Positions 61,415 through 64,000 of a stretch of DNA of 64,000 bases are shown one piece after another. This DNA comes from Nitrobacter sp. Nb-311A (lineage in GTDB: Bacteria; Pseudomonadota; Alphaproteobacteria; Rhizobiales; Xanthobacteraceae), in the NCBI RefSeq assembly GCF_000152905.1, contig NZ_AAMY01000004.1, positions 62,001 to 126,000 on the forward strand. The letters run 5' to 3'. The notes beneath the pieces are model-generated. The model was not told the DNA's origin, ran no database searches, and saw nothing but the letters and a program-made list of their open reading frames with translations. The position numbers and the translations under genes are program-made. Each line of letters opens with the position of its first letter. Within the stretch, counting starts at the first letter, position 1.

Positions 61415-62446
61415 TCATGCTGCTGCCACCTGTGCCGGAACTCGGTAATCCTGATTCTTTGTGATCAGCGCCCAGATCGTCCGCGCCATCTTGTTGGCCA
61501 AAGCAATAGCTACAAGCATCCGTGGCTTTCGCGCGGCGATGCGCGCCAGCCACGAACCTTCCGGGATTGATTTACGGCCCAGCCAGCTCAGCCGCGACAT
61601 CGCGCCGATGATCAGCAGTCTGCGGATATCAGTCTGCCCCGCCTTCGAAGTACGACCAAGGCGCTCTTTTCCGCCTGAGGAGAACTGGCGCGGAACGAGG
61701 CCGAGCCACGCAGCGAAGTCGCGACCGCACCGGAAGCTTTCCATGGACGGGGCAAAGGCTTCGACTGCCATGGCAGTCAATGAGCCCACCCCAGGGATCG
61801 TCTGCAGACGCCGCGCTGTGTCAGCTTCAGCCGCCAGTGCCTTAATTTTACCGGTCCGAACATTGATGTGCGCCGTCTTCTCGCCAATCTGCTCCATCAG
61901 ATCGAGGCACTCTTCGCGCACCAAATCAGGCAAATCGCCGCTCGCCGCAGCTAGAATTTCTTCAATACGTTTGAGCTGATGAATTCCCTGTGGGACAACG
62001 TAGCCGTATTCATAGAGGCATGCCCTAAGTGCGTTGACCAATTCGGTGCGCTGGTGAACGAGGCGTTCTCGAGCGCGAAATAAAACCGCCCGGCTTTGTT
62101 GCTCCGCAGACTTCGGGTCGACGAAACGCATTTCCGCCCGCTGCGCCGCGATCACAATGGCCTCCGCGTCTGCAGCATCGTTCTTCTGTCGCTTTACAAA
62201 CGGCTTCACGTAATGCGGAGCTATCAGCTTCACCTCATGACCGAGCCTGATCATCTCGCGGGCCCAGTAATGGGCGCTGCCACAAGCCTCCATCACGACT
62301 GCCGCTGGAGGCAGCTCGGCCATGAACTTCAGGAAGCTCTGCCGCGATAGCTTCTTGCGGAACTTCAGCTCTCCCGTCATCGACGCAGCGTGTAGTTGAA
62401 AAACAGACTTTGCCAGATCCACGCCAATCATCGTATCTTTCATCAT
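61415..62446 (-). CDS. IS110-family (IS1111-type) DEDD transposase
   Basis: 343-aa recombinase. N-terminal RuvC-like DEDD domain: MIGVDLAKSVFQLHA (Asp), VVMEACGSAHYWAREM (Glu) and KRQKNDAADAEAIVIAAQ (Asp pair). C-terminal Tnp20 domain: LQTIPGVGSLTAMAVEAF and PRQFSSGGKERLGRTSKAGQ with the catalytic Ser. Start at tandem ATGs 62446/62443 after GGAAAGGA. Intact, so probably active. Confidence 0.94.
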   Translation of the reverse strand: MMKDTMIGVDLAKSVFQLHAASMTGELKFRKKLSRQSFLKFMAELPPAAVVMEACGSAHYWAREMIRLGHEVKLIAPHYVKPFVKRQKNDAADAEAIVIAAQRAEMRFVDPKSAEQQSRAVLFRARERLVHQRTELVNALRACLYEYGYVVPQGIHQLKRIEEILAAASGDLPDLVREECLDLMEQIGEKTAHINVRTGKIKALAAEADTARRLQTIPGVGSLTAMAVEAFAPSMESFRCGRDFAAWLGLVPRQFSSGGKERLGRTSKAGQTDIRRLLIIGAMSRLSWLGRKSIPEGSWLARIAARKPRMLVAIALANKMARTIWALITKNQDYRVPAQVAAA

Positions 62447-62539
62447 GGTTGCCGTCCTTTCCGCTCAGTGGCTTCAACACCACTTTCTTGGCACATTGCG
62501 ATACCGTCTGGGAGGGCGGCAACCACCCCATCTCATTGA

Positions 62540-63294
62540 TCAGAGCCAAAAGATGACGGCTGCTGCGATGCAGATGGCGGACATGAAGGTGTGAGCGCAT
62601 CGGTCGTAACGGGTATGGATGCGCCGCCAGTCCTTGAGCCTGCCGAACATGTTCTCGATCTTGTGCCGCTGACGATAGAGTTCGCGGTCATGTTCGATCG
62701 GCTTTTTACGGTTTGACTTCGACGGGATACATGGCGTGATGCCGCGCGCGGCGAGCGCCTGGCGGAGCCAGTCGGCATCGTAGCCCTTATCGGCGAGCAA
62801 TTGCCTGGCGGGCGGCAGCGCATTGAGCATCAATGCAGCCCCCTTGTAATCGCTCATCTGGCCTTCGCTGAGCAGCATGATGACAGGGCGTCCCTGACCA
62901 TCGCATACGGCGTGCAGCTTCGAGTTCAGGCCGCCCTTCGTGCGCCCGATACGTCGGGGAAGAGGCCCTTTTTTAAAAGGCTCGCGGCGGTGCGATGCGC
63001 CTTTAGATGGGTCGCATCGATCATCAGCCGGGATGGCTTGCCGGCCTTACGCGCCAATTCAGCAAAGATTTTGTTGAAGACGCCGAGGCGGCTCCAGCGC
63101 ACGAACCGATTGTAGATGGTCTTATGCGGACCATACTCACGCGGCGCATCGCGCCAGCGCAATCCGTTCCTGATCACGAAGATGATCCCGCTGATCACCC
63201 GCCGGTCGTCAACCCTCGCAACTCCGTGCGACAAAGGAAAATAGGGTTCGATCCGGCGCATCTGCGCCTCGGTGAGCAAAAGCAAATCAGCCAT
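62540..63294 (-). CDS. IS5-family transposase made by programmed -1 frameshift
   Basis: Upstream frame from ATG 63294 (GAGGAGG ribosome site) reads MADLLLLTEAQMRRIEPYFP and RWRDAPREYGPHKTIYNRFV with the first Asp in LMIDATHLKAHRTA; alone it ends at 62926. A slippery A AAA AAG at 62974-62968 shifts to the -1 frame, which continues through KGGLNSKLHAVCDGQGRPVI and LADKGYDADWLRQAL (second Asp) to RQRHKIENMFGRLKDWRRI (Glu), ending at 62540. The total of about 251 aa is typical of IS427-type transposases. Confidence 0.88.
62968..62974 (-). promoter_or_regulatory. Slippery heptamer A AAA AAG for -1 frameshifting
   Basis: The zero frame reads TTA AAA AAG; the heptamer A AAA AAG fits the X XXY YYZ rule, and the -1 frame is open from here through the rest of the transposase domain. 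This is where orfA and orfB of the IS5 element join. Confidence 0.8.
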
Positions 63295-63365
63295 GATGAC
63301 GCCTCCTCGCGTCACCAATGAATCAGCCAATCATGCTGACCGCAAGAATTTAATAGGTCCTGATC

Positions 63366-64000
63366 CTAGGAAACTTTCGGGTGAATTGGGCTGTTATCCC
63401 AAAAATCTCGTGCGTTTGAGAGTGGATTGATTTTGAGATTGGTCCACCAGGATGCCTCGTTGCCGTGGCGGTGCAGTTCATCGTGATGCTCACGACAAAG
63501 CGGTACAGTATATTCGTCGCTGACCTTTAGTCCTAAGGCTTTCGGCTGGGCGAACCGCACATGATGAGCGTCGCAAGGTGTACGCCTACAAATGAGGCAT
63601 GGCTGAGCAGCTACGAATGCGAGATGCGCCTTGCTTCGCTGTCGGACTGTTTTAGTGCGGGGAGTGACGGAAGGCGATGATTGTGATGCTTGGGTGGATG
63701 GAGCAATGTTCTCATTGTGCTCTTGCGAAGAATCATTTGCTTGTTCGGTAACTTGGTATGTTCGCAATAGTTTGCGACAGGCAGTATCGACGATACCCGC
63801 ATCGTCTCTATTCAATGTATTTTTGTCTTTCATACGTCGGTGCGCCCATATCGCCAGAGCGTCCTCCCCGGTGACATCGTTTAGTTCCGCAAGCAATTGA
63901 TCTCGCAGCTGAGCGGAGGAATCTCGATCCAGCTGGGGTGGTTTATGAACGATTTTGGTTTGTTTCTGCCTTCCTTCTGGAAGTCGTTGGCTAGATTTTG
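63366..64000 (-). CDS. HNH/DUF968-like zinc-binding protein, 5' end beyond the window
   Basis: The minus-strand frame stays open from the TAG at 63366 to the window edge, so the start is missing. The central part is charged and helical (LNDVTGEDALAIWAHRRMKD); the C-terminal domain has RSKAHLAFVAAQPCLICRRT, CDAHHVRFAQPKALGLKVSD and TVPLCREHHDELHRHGNE, the Cys/His pattern of a DUF968-like HNH fold often fused to phage recombination or hypothetical proteins. Nuclease activity is unproven. Its stop codon lies in the CTAG flanking the IS5 element, which inserted exactly at the gene end. Confidence 0.75.
   Translation of the reverse strand, partial: KSSQRLPEGRQKQTKIVHKPPQLDRDSSAQLRDQLLAELNDVTGEDALAIWAHRRMKDKNTLNRDDAGIVDTACRKLLRTYQVTEQANDSSQEHNENIAPSTQASQSSPSVTPRTKTVRQRSKAHLAFVAAQPCLICRRTPCDAHHVRFAQPKALGLKVSDEYTVPLCREHHDELHRHGNEASWWTNLKINPLSNARDFWDNSPIHPKVS

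Larger units (their letters stand above)
61144..62526 (-). mobile_element. IS110-family element of IS1111 type
   Basis: Ends carry inverted GTGGTTGCC(A/G)CCC at 61144-61156 and 62514-62526 (12 of 13 identical), the short inverted repeats that distinguish IS1111-type from IS110-type elements. Length 1383 bp with one transposase. Only about 80 nt lie upstream of the transposase but about 270 nt downstream (61144-61414), where IS1111-type bridge RNA would be encoded. Confidence 0.72.
61131..63365 (-). mobile_element. IS5-family (IS427-like) element interrupted by an IS110/IS1111-type element
   Basis: Right terminal repeat AGGTCCTGATC at 63355-63365 and left GGTCAGGACTTCT at 61131-61143 are imperfect inverted repeats, each flanked outside by CTAG (61127-61130 and 63366-63369). 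Subtracting the inner element 61144-62526 leaves 852 bp, a normal IS427-group length. The left terminus is therefore separated from its transposase by the inner insertion. Confidence 0.7.

Noticed and set aside
1-64000. CRISPR arrays, tRNA/rRNA genes, riboswitches or replication origin
   Set aside because: No regularly spaced repeats, cloverleaf-like genes or known aptamer cores were noticed by eye; a covariance-model scan would be decisive.

Overview
The window looks like chromosome from an alphaproteobacterium of the Bradyrhizobium/Nitrobacter/Rhodopseudomonas group (Nitrobacteraceae). The reasons are the high GC, the GTG/TTG starts, several small proteins of rhizobial type (DUF6481, the MVQRRRFKQ protein, the REWTKDDVRTLK protein), a minCDE operon and IS types common in that family. 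The assignment is an inference from protein style. No rRNA, tRNA or CRISPR array was seen.

Layout. (1) 88-1504: a complete IS256-type element with 9-bp target duplications. (2) 1.7-9.4 kb: a sparse region of small or accessory genes, namely a zinc-ribbon plus 30-aa membrane peptide pair, a CBS-domain protein, a DUF892 ferritin-like protein, a VanZ-like protein, a secreted thermonuclease, a secreted three-repeat Cys protein and a Nudix hydrolase. (3) 9.6-15.3 kb: minCDE, a DUF6481 protein, a formylglycine-generating-enzyme-like lipo/periplasmic protein and a NarK-type nitrate/nitrite transporter. (4) 15.4-59.4 kb: a very large surface-polysaccharide locus. (5) 59.4-64 kb: a WecA/WbpL-type initiating transferase on the opposite strand, an IS3 remnant, an IS5 element interrupted near one end by an IS110/IS1111-type element, and a partial HNH-type gene running off the window.

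The polysaccharide locus has sub-modules. At 15.4-21.5 kb are an O-antigen ligase-like protein, an amino-acid adenylation enzyme, a carrier protein, a formyltransferase, an acyltransferase and gmd. At 21.5-25.5 kb, on the minus strand, are a perosamine-synthase-like aminotransferase, two methyltransferases and a GT2. Together these suggest an N-acylated perosamine-like sugar. At 28.7-30 kb a winged-helix regulator is translationally coupled to an RfaH/NusG-like antiterminator. These are followed by a hairpin and an ops-like GGCGGTAGCAT sequence just before a roughly 29-kb run of same-strand, mostly overlapping genes. That run encodes a GDP-route legionaminic acid pathway (legB, legC, legG, legI, legH, ptmE, legF), a first PseA/WbpG-type amidotransferase with HisF/HisH partners, Wzx, two Gfo/Idh oxidoreductases, a probable sialic-type transferase, Wzy, a GT4, a second amidotransferase-HisH-HisF cassette, fnlABC (UDP-L-FucNAc), a WbuB-like transferase, a Wzz-like protein, wbpA/wbpB/wbpD-like genes and a WbpV-like reductase. 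The predicted product is a Wzx/Wzy O-antigen or capsule containing several amino sugars, two of them possibly bearing acetamidino groups.

The most interesting signals are the RfaH-like protein with its nearby ops-like site, the two independent amidotransferase cassettes whose HisF partners have each lost a different catalytic acid, the stand-alone adenylation/carrier/formyltransferase/acyltransferase cassette, and the nested IS elements whose boundaries can be read directly.
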